From: an uncultured Porphyromonadaceae bacterium
GTDB taxonomy: Bacteria; Bacteroidota; Bacteroidia; Bacteroidales; Muribaculaceae
Length of the DNA: 64,000 nucleotides
Direction of reading: 5' to 3'
Assembly: GCA_900547825.1 (NCBI GenBank)
Contig: URII01000003.1
Location: forward strand, 7,883-71,882
Part shown: positions 42,311 to 51,141 of the stretch, piece by piece
Position numbering within the stretch: the stretch's first letter is position 1
Layout: each line of letters begins with the position of its first letter
Position numbers and translations under genes: made by a program
Notes under the pieces: model-generated
The model's input: the letters and a program-made list of their open reading frames with translations, nothing else
Told to the model about the DNA's origin: nothing
Database searches by the model: none

Positions 42311-44287
42311 TCAATACATCTGATAGTCCACTGAAAGCACCTGGAACTCCGTGCGCCTGTTGATCTGGTCGGCGGCCTCCTGATCCTGCTCAGGAAGGGC
42401 AAGTATGAATTTCTCATCCAGCACATCGCCCTCCTTGAACTGCGGGAACTCGCGGGCCACACGTTTTGTCACCGTCTTGGGACGCGATTTGCCGTAACCC
42501 TGATACTGGAGACGGTCAGGAGCGATGCCGACAAATATCAGATAATCGATCACCGCCTTGGCCCGCCGGGCCGATAAGTCGAGATTATACTCGTCGGATC
42601 CCCAGCGGTCGGTATGCGAAGCCATCTCAATGGTTATATTGGGATTGTCGCGCAACATCTCGGCAAGCTCGTCGAGAGCCTGCTTTGACTCGGGACGCAA
42701 TGTCGCTTTATCGAAATCGTAGAAAATATTCTCCACAATATTTGGCTTCGACACCGAAGCAAGGATGAAGTCAATGCCATAGTCGGCATCCTCTTCGGCT
42801 GCATCGGACTTGAATTCCTGCTTGGCATTAAGATAACCTTTGGCACCGGCCAGCATCACATATTTTACATCACGGCTCAGAGGGAAACTGAACGAGCCAT
42901 CATTACGCGCCACGGCTTTCTGATTCGAACCGTCATCACCTACAATCCGGATCACGGCATTGGGCACCGGCTCTTCATCCTTGTCGAGCACCCATCCCGA
43001 AATAGTGATTTTAAGATCAGGCAACACGAATGAATATATGTGGTCGTATCCCCTGCCGTCGCCACGGTTGGAGCTGAGAAAACCCTCCTCACGGTCAGGC
43101 GAATAATAGGTTATACCGAAATCATCGCCCGACGAGTTTATAGGCGTGCCCATATTCACCACATTCCAGCCGCCCGAAGGTGTAAGGATGGCTTTGAACA
43201 GGTCAAGTCCGCCATAACCCGGATGGCCGTCGGATGCGAATATCAGTATACTGTCGGTCAAGGCATATGGGAACACCTCGTCGCCGGGTGTGTTTATGGC
43301 CTCGCCAAGATTCTCAAGCGAACCTCCGCGGTCGGTGAGATTTATGCGCCATATGTCACGGCCGCCTGAACCGCCGGGCATATCGGATGTGAAATATAGA
43401 AACCTTCCGTCGGGCGACACAGCCGGATGGCCGTAGCTTGAAAGCGTGTCGGAAGTGATCTCCAATTTCACCGGAGCACTCCATTTGGCATCGGAACGCT
43501 GCGATGTGAATATCTCCACTCCCGTGGATGCAAACGGACTGCGGCGAGCCTTGGTCAGATACATGGTCGAACCGTCGGGCGAAAACGACACCACGCCTTC
43601 GTCAAGTTCCGAGTTAAGCTCTCCCTCCACGGCTTCGGGACGCTGCCACTCACCTTTCTCATTCTGACGCGACACCCATATGTCGCCGTTCTTCATGCCG
43701 GTGATCTCACTGCGCTTGGTGCCGGTGACATGTTCGTTAGTGGTGGTGAAATAAAGCGCACCGCGGTCAGTACCGTAAAGCATGGGAGCATAGTCGGCCC
43801 GGCGGGAATTGAACAGCTTATGCTGCCTTACCACATAACGGGTCTTGCCCGTTTTTTCCGCCCCTGCCTTGGCGCCGGCAAGACCCGTCTGTGCAAGTTT
43901 AGACGAAGGGGCTCTCATCAGAAATTCCTGATAAGCTTTCACCGCCTGGGCGTAACGGCCATCGGCATGCAGCATCTGTGCAAGACGCAACTGGGCCATT
44001 GAATCCGGATAACCATAACGGATGGCGTTCTGATAAGCTGCGGCGGCGCGGGCACTCTGATTAAGTTCACGGTAGCATTCGCCCATCTTGAACGCCACGA
44101 CACCGCGCATAGGCCTCTCCTCCTTTTTGGTCATTTTATTATAGACCTTGCGATAGGTATTGGCCGCATCGAAGTATTCACCCCGCTGCATCTGTTCGTC
44201 GGCAACGGAAAGCTTAGGCCCGCGGCATGCTCCGAGAGCTATTATCAGAATGGCTGCCGTAAGCAGCCGCATCAAATTCGGTTTCAT
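42311..44287 (-). CDS. porE: PorE-like type IX secretion lipoprotein (TPR - PD40 propeller - CRD - OmpA)
   Basis: A 658-residue lipoprotein with lipobox LGAC (Cys21). The residues after Cys (RGPKLS) lack the acidic surface-export signal, so it should face the periplasm. Domain order: TPR repeats (about 28-135), a PD40/WD40-like beta-propeller (about 160-405; FSPDGSTMYLTK, VSPDGRFLYFTSD), a carboxypeptidase-regulatory-like domain (about 415-500) and an OmpA peptidoglycan-binding domain (about 530-655; DFDKATLRPES, SHTDRWGSDEYN, LSARRAKAV). This order is that of P. gingivalis PorE (PG1058), a T9SS component that links the machine to peptidoglycan. The match is by architecture only. Confidence 0.78.
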   Translation of the reverse strand: MKPNLMRLLTAAILIIALGACRGPKLSVADEQMQRGEYFDAANTYRKVYNKMTKKEERPMRGVVAFKMGECYRELNQSARAAAAYQNAIRYGYPDSMAQLRLAQMLHADGRYAQAVKAYQEFLMRAPSSKLAQTGLAGAKAGAEKTGKTRYVVRQHKLFNSRRADYAPMLYGTDRGALYFTTTNEHVTGTKRSEITGMKNGDIWVSRQNEKGEWQRPEAVEGELNSELDEGVVSFSPDGSTMYLTKARRSPFASTGVEIFTSQRSDAKWSAPVKLEITSDTLSSYGHPAVSPDGRFLYFTSDMPGGSGGRDIWRINLTDRGGSLENLGEAINTPGDEVFPYALTDSILIFASDGHPGYGGLDLFKAILTPSGGWNVVNMGTPINSSGDDFGITYYSPDREEGFLSSNRGDGRGYDHIYSFVLPDLKITISGWVLDKDEEPVPNAVIRIVGDDGSNQKAVARNDGSFSFPLSRDVKYVMLAGAKGYLNAKQEFKSDAAEEDADYGIDFILASVSKPNIVENIFYDFDKATLRPESKQALDELAEMLRDNPNITIEMASHTDRWGSDEYNLDLSARRAKAVIDYLIFVGIAPDRLQYQGYGKSRPKTVTKRVAREFPQFKEGDVLDEKFILALPEQDQEAADQINRRTEFQVLSVDYQMY

Positions 44288-44331
44288 ATATCGTCAGTAT
44301 TCACTTTCTATGTTAAAGGACATCGCGGCTG

Positions 44332-45174
44332 TCAGCGCGAATGAAACTCGACCAGGCCTGTCATTGGCGAGGCCGTTATAATTCCGGTTTCATAACCTGT
44401 GGACTCGGCCGCCGCGGCAAGTATCTCACGGAAATGCCACGCTATGGAGCCGGTGAAGTTTACAGTACGCAAGCCTGTATAACTGTAATTGGCAACATTA
44501 CGCTCAAAAAATTTCACAAACTGGTCAAACACGAGATCCCTTAGCCCCGGTTCACCTATCCGGGCAAGGATAAAGGGCGTAAACGACGCAAGGAACCTGT
44601 TGGGTGTCGGATTGCGGTAAACGCGGTTTATGATTTCCGGAAGATCAAGCTGATAATAATCAAAAAACTCATTGCGCAAATGCTTAGGCAGCCGGTTTTT
44701 GATCAAGGCGCCTATAAGTTCGCGGCCAAGAACAGCGCCGGATCCTTCGTCGCCGAGAATAAAACCGAGCGGCGACACATTGTCAATGATCCGCTCACCG
44801 TTGAAATAGCATGAATTGGAACCGGTGCCCATGATACACGCAAGCCCTGGACGATCACCGCACAGCGCACGCGCAGCTCCGAGCAGATCGGAATTCACCG
44901 ACACCTCGGCCTGCGGGCCCACTATCTGCGTTATGACACGCGCCATGCGGCGGCATGTCTCGTCGTTGAAGCATCCGGCACCATAATAGTACACACGGTC
45001 AATCTTTATATCCTCTATGGCCGGCCGTAATTCCCCGTCCATAGTCTCGTACATCTCATCACGCGACAGCATGACAGGATTAAGACCCTGGGTAAGAATC
45101 TTTTTAACGGGAAGGCCGCCGTCCACAGCCTGCCACTCTATCTTGGTGCTTCCACCGTCGGCAATCAGAATCAT
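44332..45174 (-). CDS. BadF/BadG/BcrA/BcrD-type ATPase, N-acetylglucosamine-kinase-like
   Basis: A 280-residue sugar-kinase-fold (ASKHA) protein. The phosphate-binding loop is IADGGSTKIEWQ at the N-terminus. The second phosphate segment is IMGTGSNSCYFNG (near 115), and the adenosine region includes GDEGSGAVLGREL (near 143). The length suits single-domain N-acetylglucosamine or related amino-sugar kinases. In its setting upstream of a peptidoglycan-binding lipoprotein and MurF-Alr, a role in cell-wall sugar recycling is attractive but unproven. It ends 44 bases before the porE-like gene and is the probable first gene of that operon. Confidence 0.8.
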   Translation of the reverse strand: MILIADGGSTKIEWQAVDGGLPVKKILTQGLNPVMLSRDEMYETMDGELRPAIEDIKIDRVYYYGAGCFNDETCRRMARVITQIVGPQAEVSVNSDLLGAARALCGDRPGLACIMGTGSNSCYFNGERIIDNVSPLGFILGDEGSGAVLGRELIGALIKNRLPKHLRNEFFDYYQLDLPEIINRVYRNPTPNRFLASFTPFILARIGEPGLRDLVFDQFVKFFERNVANYSYTGLRTVNFTGSIAWHFREILAAAAESTGYETGIITASPMTGLVEFHSR

Positions 45175-45214
45175 CCCGCAACAGTTCGTTTAATCAGCTT
45201 ATAAATATTTTACG

Positions 45215-45222
45215 CAAATTTA
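45215..45222 (-). promoter_or_regulatory. -7 element of the kinase-porE-GSCFA-murF/alr run
   Basis: Minus-strand TAAATTTG, 40 bases before the kinase start codon. No good -33 lies at the expected distance. Confidence 0.5.
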
Positions 45223-45378
45223 AGCAATTATTTGTCAACAGATACGGCGGCAGGAGTTGTTTTTACCGCACACCTGTTAATCTAACGTGTGGCAAGGCGA
45301 TTTTAGGGTGAGAGTAGCCCGAAATCCAATTTTTTTTGCGAAATTTGCACCAATTTAATAATCAACAATCACTCGACA

Positions 45379-46395
45379 ATGGAGTTTACCGCCGAACAGA
45401 TTGCCGCTTTGGTCAACGGAGAGATTGAAGGTGACGGCAGTGTGGCTATTAACGATTTTGCCAAAATAGAGGAGGGCGTTCCAGGCGCCATCTCTTTCCT
45501 CGCCAATCCCAAATACACCCATCACATATATAACACCCGGTCAAGCGCCGTACTGGTGCGCCGCGACTTCGCAGCCGAACATCCCGTAAGCGCCACTCTT
45601 ATCCGGGTAGATGACCCGTATGCCACCATAGCGCAGCTTCTCACCATGGTGCAGCAGATGATGGCGGCCCATCCCGCAGGCATAGAGACTCCATGCCATG
45701 TAGCGGAAGGGGTCGAAACGGATCCGGAAACCTATATAGGTGCATTTGCCTATGTAGGAAAAGGTGTGAAACTCGGCAAAGGGGTAAAGATATATCCTCA
45801 GGTATACGTGGGCGACAACGTGACCATAGGCGATGGCTCGGTGCTCTATCCCGGCGTAAAGGTTTACCACGGATGCCGTATCGGCAGCGGATGCATACTC
45901 CATTCCGGAGTGGTGATCGGAGCTGACGGCTTCGGATTCGCGCCAACAGCCGAAGGATATGAGAAAATACCCCAGATAGGAAATGTGGTTGTAGAGGATA
46001 ACGTGGAACTGGGGGCCAACACAACAGTTGACCGCGCCACGATGGGAAGCACAGTCATTCACCGTGGAGTGAAACTCGACAACCTCATACAGATAGCCCA
46101 TAACTGCGAGGTGGGCGAACACACCGTAATGGCGGCACAGGCAGGAGTGGCCGGCTCCACCAAAGTAGGATCACGATGCATGGTAGGCGGTCAGGTAGGA
46201 CTGGCCGGCCACATAAATATAGGCGATAACGTGATGATCGGCGCCCAGTCAGGCATAGGAAGCAATGTGGCAGCCGGCAGCCGGATGATGGGAAGCCCGG
46301 CTGTGCCGATGCGCGATTATGCCCGGAATGTGGTATACATCAAACGTCTTCACGAACTATTCGCTCAAGTGAACAAAATAAACAACTCAAAATAA
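45379..46395 (+). CDS. lpxD: UDP-3-O-acylglucosamine N-acyltransferase
   Basis: A 338-residue left-handed beta-helix enzyme adding the second hydroxyacyl chain in lipid A synthesis. The N-terminal uridine-binding domain (about 1-100; [10 protein letters not shown]) precedes hexapeptide repeats (about 108-300) and a C-terminal helix. The catalytic His is in [14 protein letters not shown] near residue 238. Length is normal. It is the first gene of lpxD-lpxC/fabZ-lpxA, and the next gene starts after three bases. Confidence 0.96.
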   Translation: MEFTAEQIAALVNGEIEGDGSVAINDFAKIEEGVPGAISFLANPKYTHHIYNTRSSAVLVRRDFAAEHPVSATLIRVDDPYATIAQLLTMVQQMMAAHPAGIETPCHVAEGVETDPETYIGAFAYVGKGVKLGKGVKIYPQVYVGDNVTIGDGSVLYPGVKVYHGCRIGSGCILHSGVVIGADGFGFAPTAEGYEKIPQIGNVVVEDNVELGANTTVDRATMGSTVIHRGVKLDNLIQIAHNCEVGEHTVMAAQAGVAGSTKVGSRCMVGGQVGLAGHINIGDNVMIGAQSGIGSNVAAGSRMMGSPAVPMRDYARNVVYIKRLHELFAQVNKINNSK

Positions 46396-46398
46396 ATC

Positions 46399-47781
46399 AT
46401 GAAGCAAATCACATTGAAGCAGCCTTTCACTGTAAAAGGCAAGGGGCTGCACACAGGGCTTGAGATCGAGGCTACATTTCATCCGGCCCCCGAGGGTCAC
46501 GGATATAAATTCAAGCGCGTGGATCTTGAAGGAGAGCCGGTGATTGACGCCTTAGGCGAAAACGTTGTGGAAGCCAACCGCGGCACAGTGATAGCCAAAG
46601 GCGATGTGCGCGTAAGCACCATTGAACACGCCATGGCCGCACTTTACGCAGCCGGCATAGACAACTGCCTCATAACACTCAACGCTCCAGAACTGCCAAT
46701 ACTCGACGGAAGCGCCCGCGAATATTGCGAAAAAATAGCGGAAGCGGGAATATCGGAACAGAAAGCCGACAAGGACTATTATATAGTACGCCAGAAAATA
46801 GAGGTCAAGGACGAGGCCACCGGGGCATCGATACTTGTGCTTCCCGACGATGAATTCTCGGTCGAGACCATGGTGGAGTTCAACTCTCCTGTGCTTGCCA
46901 ACCAATATGCGTCGCTGCGCGACATGAGGGATTTCAACCGTGAGATAGGATCAAGCCGCACATTCGTGTTCGTACGCGAAGTGGAGCCTCTGGTAAAGAA
47001 TAATCTCATAAAAGGAGGCGACCTCGACAATGCCATAGTGATATATGACTCGCCTATGGAACAAAAAGAGCTTGACCGCCTGGCCGACCTAATGCACGTA
47101 CCCCATAAGGATGTGACGGAATTCGGCTACATCAACAACCGTCCGCTGAGCCACGACAATGAGCCGGCCCGACACAAGCTGCTTGATGTGATAGGTGACC
47201 TCGCACTGATAGGTCGTCCCATAAAGGGCAAAATAATAGCCACACATCCAGGCCATACCATAAACACCGCTTTTGCGAAAAAAATACGCAAGGAGCTCAA
47301 ACGTCAGGAAGTGCAACCGCCTCTCTACAATCCCAATGCAAGTCCGATCCTTGACAACAACCAGATACGCGAGATGCTCCCCCACCGCTATCCGTTCCTG
47401 CTGGTGGACAAGGTAATCGAGATGGGCGACAACCATATTGTAGGTGTAAAGAACGTAACGGTCAACGAACCGTTCTTCCAGGGTCATTTCCCCGACGAAC
47501 CCGTAATGCCCGGCGTGCTGCATGTAGAGGCCATGGCACAGACAGGCGGACTGCTTGTGCTTTCACAGCTCCCCGATCCGGAACATTACAGCACCTACTT
47601 CATGAAGATCGACAATGTGAAGTTCCGCCAGAAGGTAGTGCCGGGCGACACACTGCTGTTCCATGTATCGTTCATGACCGAACTGCGCCGCGGATGCGCA
47701 GTAATGAAGGGCTACGCATTTGTCGGTGACAAGATTGTGACCGAATGCGAGTTTATGGCCCAGATTATCAAGAACAAGTAA
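46399..47781 (+). CDS. lpxC-fabZ: Bifunctional LpxC deacetylase / FabZ hydroxyacyl-ACP dehydratase
   Basis: A 460-residue fusion typical of Bacteroidota. The LpxC part (about 1-305) performs the committed zinc-dependent deacetylation in lipid A synthesis; zinc ligands include STIEHAMAAL (His near 78) and RHKLLDVIGDLALIG (near 256). The FabZ part (about 318-460) makes enoyl-ACP and has HRYPFLLVDKV and the catalytic GHFPDEPVMPG. Fusion may balance hydroxyacyl supply between lipid A and phospholipid. It lies 15 bases before lpxA. Confidence 0.97.
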   Translation: MKQITLKQPFTVKGKGLHTGLEIEATFHPAPEGHGYKFKRVDLEGEPVIDALGENVVEANRGTVIAKGDVRVSTIEHAMAALYAAGIDNCLITLNAPELPILDGSAREYCEKIAEAGISEQKADKDYYIVRQKIEVKDEATGASILVLPDDEFSVETMVEFNSPVLANQYASLRDMRDFNREIGSSRTFVFVREVEPLVKNNLIKGGDLDNAIVIYDSPMEQKELDRLADLMHVPHKDVTEFGYINNRPLSHDNEPARHKLLDVIGDLALIGRPIKGKIIATHPGHTINTAFAKKIRKELKRQEVQPPLYNPNASPILDNNQIREMLPHRYPFLLVDKVIEMGDNHIVGVKNVTVNEPFFQGHFPDEPVMPGVLHVEAMAQTGGLLVLSQLPDPEHYSTYFMKIDNVKFRQKVVPGDTLLFHVSFMTELRRGCAVMKGYAFVGDKIVTECEFMAQIIKNK

Positions 47782-47796
47782 AATACACACTACGAT

Positions 47797-48573
47797 ATGA
47801 ACCAACCTTTAGCTTACATCCATCCTGAGGCCAAGATAGCCCCCGGAGTGGTCATTGACCCGTTTGTCACTATCCACGGTAACGTGGAGATAGGCGAAGG
47901 AACCCGCATAGGCTCCAATGTGACCATAATGGATGGTGCCCGCATAGGCAAAAACTGCACGATATTTCCAGGAGCCGTAATTTCGGCAATACCCCAGGAT
48001 CTCAAATTCCGGGGCGAAAACACCACAGCCATCATAGGTGACAACACTGTGCTGCGCGAATGCGTAACAGTGAACCGCGGCACAGCCGCCAAAGGCAAGA
48101 CCGTGGTGGGAAGCAACTGCCTCATAATGGCCTACTGCCATGTGGCTCACGACTGCGTGGTGGGTGACAACGTGATCATGAGCAATGCCACACAGCTTGC
48201 CGGCGAAGTAGTTGTAGACAACTTCGCCATAATAGGTGGCGGCACACTCGTACACCAGTTCTGCCACATAGGCCCGCATGTAATGATTCAGGGTGGCGCC
48301 CTGATCAACAAGGATATACCTCCATATGTCAAGGCTGCCCGTGACCCCATCGCCTATGCCGGTATAAACTCCATAGGCCTGCGCCGCCGCAATTTCTCAA
48401 GTGAGGTGATCCGCGAAATTCAGGAAATATACCGTTACCTCTATCTCTCCGGCCTCAACAATTCCGATGCAGTGGAACGCATAGAAGCCGAACTGCCGGC
48501 AACTCCGGAACGCGACGAGATAATACTCTTCGTCCGCAATTCCAAGCGCGGCATTATACGCGGCTACGTATAA
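47797..48573 (+). CDS. lpxA: UDP-N-acetylglucosamine O-acyltransferase
   Basis: A 258-residue enzyme that carries out the first acylation in lipid A synthesis. Hexapeptide repeats span about residues 8-185, and the catalytic His is in AYCHVAHDCVVGDN near residue 110-125. The C-terminal helical domain begins near NSIGLRRRNFSSEVI. Length matches the family. It closes the lpxD-lpxC/fabZ-lpxA operon and is followed by a strong hairpin terminator. Confidence 0.97.
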   Translation: MNQPLAYIHPEAKIAPGVVIDPFVTIHGNVEIGEGTRIGSNVTIMDGARIGKNCTIFPGAVISAIPQDLKFRGENTTAIIGDNTVLRECVTVNRGTAAKGKTVVGSNCLIMAYCHVAHDCVVGDNVIMSNATQLAGEVVVDNFAIIGGGTLVHQFCHIGPHVMIQGGALINKDIPPYVKAARDPIAYAGINSIGLRRRNFSSEVIREIQEIYRYLYLSGLNNSDAVERIEAELPATPERDEIILFVRNSKRGIIRGYV

Positions 48574-48602
48574 CTCCCGGCTCAAACGCATATCTGACAC
48601 CT

Positions 48603-48645
48603 GCCGCGTGGACTTACTCATAGGTTCCACGCGGCTTACTTATTA
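48603..48645 (+). terminator. Terminator of the lpx operon
   Basis: Ten-base-pair stem (GCCGCGTGGA / TCCACGCGGC), 13-base loop, then TTACTTATTAT. Confidence 0.8.
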
Positions 48646-48739
48646 TACACAGGAACTTTCCCCTGCAGTTAAATGTTTATTATTTGACTCGGATATGAAT
48701 TATTATCTTGTTCGCAGTCAATTTTCACTAATTTAATTT

Positions 48740-49489
48740 ATGAGTCAGATGCGTATTTTATCATTTCTAATAACAGCCTCATTGTTATCTTCAGCATTCA
48801 CGGCCAACGCTCAATCAGAGTTTACAGCCGACGGAGTAAAATATCGTGCCGAGGACTATGACAATGCCACTATCATTGGCTACGATTCTATAGGAGAACT
48901 CCTTGTTATCCCTTATACTGTACAATATACAGAACCTGACGGTCATTCCTACATGCTGTTCGTCACAAAAATAGCTGACGGTGCATTTACCGATGGCCAT
49001 ATTAAAAAACTGTATTTCGCTACACCCCCATATGACCTACCGGAAAAATACCGACAGCTAACAATAGGAGATCAGGCATTTGCGTCCGACTCCATAACTC
49101 TGATAGGAGTGGCTCGTCCGGATCTACCGATAGTGGAAGGGGATCCGTTCAGTGAATATGCTTACGAACACGCTCGTCTTCTCATATCGGATGAACTTAC
49201 ACCGGCGGAACAACAAGCCTATCGCACTACGGATCCATGGAAACGATTTTTTGAAGAAGGAGGAGGTATTATAACGGGTATTTCCCAAGCTGAAAGGAAT
49301 CAGGAACTTTCGGTAAATGCCACAGGAAACGGTATAGAAGTAAATTACGGAAACGGCAGCGGAGTAATAATAGATGTGTACAGAAGCAACGGAATGCTGA
49401 TATATAGCGGCTCACCGGGCACCATAACCACAGGGCGTGGGATATTCATTATACGTGCCGGACAATCGGTCATAAAAATAGCAGTATGA
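48740..49489 (+). CDS. Small BspA-like LRR protein with T9SS type A sorting domain
   Basis: A 249-residue protein with a signal peptide (SFLITASLLSSAFTANAQ); ATG at 48740, with a second at 48749 also possible. The middle (about 70-175) resembles a few BspA-type leucine-rich units: KIADGAFTDGHIKKLYF, TIGDQAFASDSITLIGV, and the closing LISDELTPAEQQAYR. The last ~60 residues form a beta-rich module (VIIDVYRSNGMLIYSG, then RGIFIIRAGQSVIKIAV). Its pattern of VY..NG and GiyiiraG..v.KiaV is that of T9SS C-terminal sorting domains. It is thus a predicted cargo of the SprA machine. AT-richer than its neighbours. Confidence 0.72.
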   Translation: MSQMRILSFLITASLLSSAFTANAQSEFTADGVKYRAEDYDNATIIGYDSIGELLVIPYTVQYTEPDGHSYMLFVTKIADGAFTDGHIKKLYFATPPYDLPEKYRQLTIGDQAFASDSITLIGVARPDLPIVEGDPFSEYAYEHARLLISDELTPAEQQAYRTTDPWKRFFEEGGGIITGISQAERNQELSVNATGNGIEVNYGNGSGVIIDVYRSNGMLIYSGSPGTITTGRGIFIIRAGQSVIKIAV

Positions 49490-49506
49490 CAATACTGAAA
49501 ACGGAT

Positions 49507-49539
49507 GCGGCGGTCTTTCAAAATTTGAAAGAGCGCCGC
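49507..49539. terminator. Bidirectional hairpin between the LRR gene and the zinc-ribbon gene
   Basis: Outer stem GCGGCG / CGCCGC and inner stem CTTTCAAA / TTTGAAAG separated by a two-base mismatch. It sits between convergent genes. Confidence 0.6.
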
Positions 49540-49564
49540 AACGTGCCTGTATAACTTAATCAGT

Positions 49565-50335
49565 TCAGGCGGGATTTTCAACGCCTGCAAGTTCGGGATC
49601 TATCATGATGCGTCCGCAATACTCGCATACTATAACCTTCTTATGAAGTTTGATTTCCATCTGCTTCTGCGGCGGAATACGGTTGAAGCAACCTCCGCAG
49701 GCATTACGCTGGATATACACTATTCCAAGTCCGTTACGCGCGTTCTTGCGGATACGCTTGAAAGCGGCGAGCGTGCGTGGATCAACATCAGGCTCAATGG
49801 CTTTGACCTGTTCACGAAGATTATCCTCATCCTGCTTGGTTTCGGAAACTATCTCTTCGAGCTCGGCACGCTTTTCGTTAAGAATATGCTCCTTGTCGCT
49901 CAAAAGCTCGCGTGTTGAGTCTATCTCGCCTTTCTTATTTTCGCTTGCACGCTCACACTCGGTGATGTGTTTCTCGCAAAGTTCTATTTCAAGTGTCTGG
50001 AACTCTATTTCTTTGGAGAGTAGATCAAACTCACGGTTGTTCTTCACCTCGTTGAGCTGCTCCTTATAACGCGCTATTTTCGACTGGGCCTCATTGATTT
50101 TCTCTTTCTCCATAAGGCCTTTCTGACGCAGTTCCTCGATTTCGCGCTGGTAATTGTCGATGCGGGTCTGGAGACCTGCGATAGTGTCCTCAAGGTCGCG
50201 CACTTCAAGAGGAAGCTCTCCGCGCACGGTACGTATACGGTCGATCTGCGACAGAAGTGTCTGAAGCTTATAGAGCGATTTAAGACGCTGCTCCACGGTG
50301 AGGGCCTGTTCGCTCTTGTTGTTGTCGTTAGCCAT
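49565..50335 (-). CDS. Coiled-coil protein with C4 zinc ribbon (DUF164 family)
   Basis: A 256-residue protein whose first 190 residues are a long, charged coiled coil (LPLEVRDLEDTIAGLQ, LRQKGLMEKEKINEAQ). The C-terminal zinc ribbon holds its four cysteines as CGGC and CEYC, separated by about 20 residues (FNRIPPQKQMEIK). This is the standard form of the family found next to Nif3-like genes in many bacteria; a nucleic-acid-related role has been suggested, but none is settled to my knowledge. It follows the Nif3-like gene after three bases, consistent with co-translation. Confidence 0.87.
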   Translation of the reverse strand: MANDNNKSEQALTVEQRLKSLYKLQTLLSQIDRIRTVRGELPLEVRDLEDTIAGLQTRIDNYQREIEELRQKGLMEKEKINEAQSKIARYKEQLNEVKNNREFDLLSKEIEFQTLEIELCEKHITECERASENKKGEIDSTRELLSDKEHILNEKRAELEEIVSETKQDEDNLREQVKAIEPDVDPRTLAAFKRIRKNARNGLGIVYIQRNACGGCFNRIPPQKQMEIKLHKKVIVCEYCGRIMIDPELAGVENPA

Positions 50336-50338
50336 ATT

Positions 50339-51136
50339 CTATATGTAAGTTATGGGATTTGTTTCAGTCGATGAGATTCGAATTGCAAAGTTAGGAAATT
50401 TTTTCCTAATTATGTCAAGAATAATATCGGTTGTGCACCGTTCAGCCTCATAATGGCCTATATCAGCCAGAAGGATATAAGGTGCGAAGTCCACAAAATC
50501 ATGATATTTTATATCCGATGTAAGGAAAACATCGGCTCCGGCTTTCACAGCTTTACTGGCCAGGAATGCTCCGGAACCGCCACAGAGGGCCACCCTAAGA
50601 TTCTCATGCCACTTCAGATTCGATGCTTTTGCAGGATCACTGAACCGAACCACCGGACTTCCGAACACTTGTTTAAGCAGTTCGGCAAACATATCGGCAG
50701 AGCTACAGTTTTGCAGCACTCCTATGGCACCTGCACCGGATGGATCCAATGGGCTTATTTCAGTCATACCCATTCTCCGGGCCATTTCAAGCGACACGCC
50801 ATAAGGCTCGGGAGAATTGTCAAGCGCCGTATGGAGCGAATAAATCCCTACTCCACTCTCTATGGATTTCATGACTGCGGCACTCACCACAGAGTCGCCC
50901 GTAATCCGTTTAAGCCCCTTGAAAAGGAGCGGATGATGGCTCACTACAAGATTACAGCCTGAACGCTGCGCCTCCTCTATGACCCCGGATGTTGCATCCA
51001 CACACAGCATTACCCCTGTGCAAGGCGCATCAGGATGGCCCGTCTGCCAGCCGCAGTTGTCATAATCCTCCTGTAGCTCCAGATCCACTTCCGCCTCTAT
51101 GGCCCCTGTTATGTCACGGCAAAGAATCTCCGGCAC
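50339..51136 (-). CDS. Nif3-like dinuclear metal-centre protein
   Basis: A 265-residue member of the Nif3/YbgI family that forms hexameric rings with a two-metal site. Visible ligands: VVSHHPLLFKGLKRI (two His, near 64), the YSLHTALDN segment (near 98) and DIGHYEAER (near 224). The family is sometimes listed as a GTP cyclohydrolase type 1-like protein, but that activity is doubtful. The length corresponds to the short form without an inserted domain. It is located between aspS (five bases) and the zinc-ribbon gene in a three-gene operon. Confidence 0.9.
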   Translation of the reverse strand: MPEILCRDITGAIEAEVDLELQEDYDNCGWQTGHPDAPCTGVMLCVDATSGVIEEAQRSGCNLVVSHHPLLFKGLKRITGDSVVSAAVMKSIESGVGIYSLHTALDNSPEPYGVSLEMARRMGMTEISPLDPSGAGAIGVLQNCSSADMFAELLKQVFGSPVVRFSDPAKASNLKWHENLRVALCGGSGAFLASKAVKAGADVFLTSDIKYHDFVDFAPYILLADIGHYEAERCTTDIILDIIRKKFPNFAIRISSTETNPITYI

Positions 51137-51141
51137 GGGTA

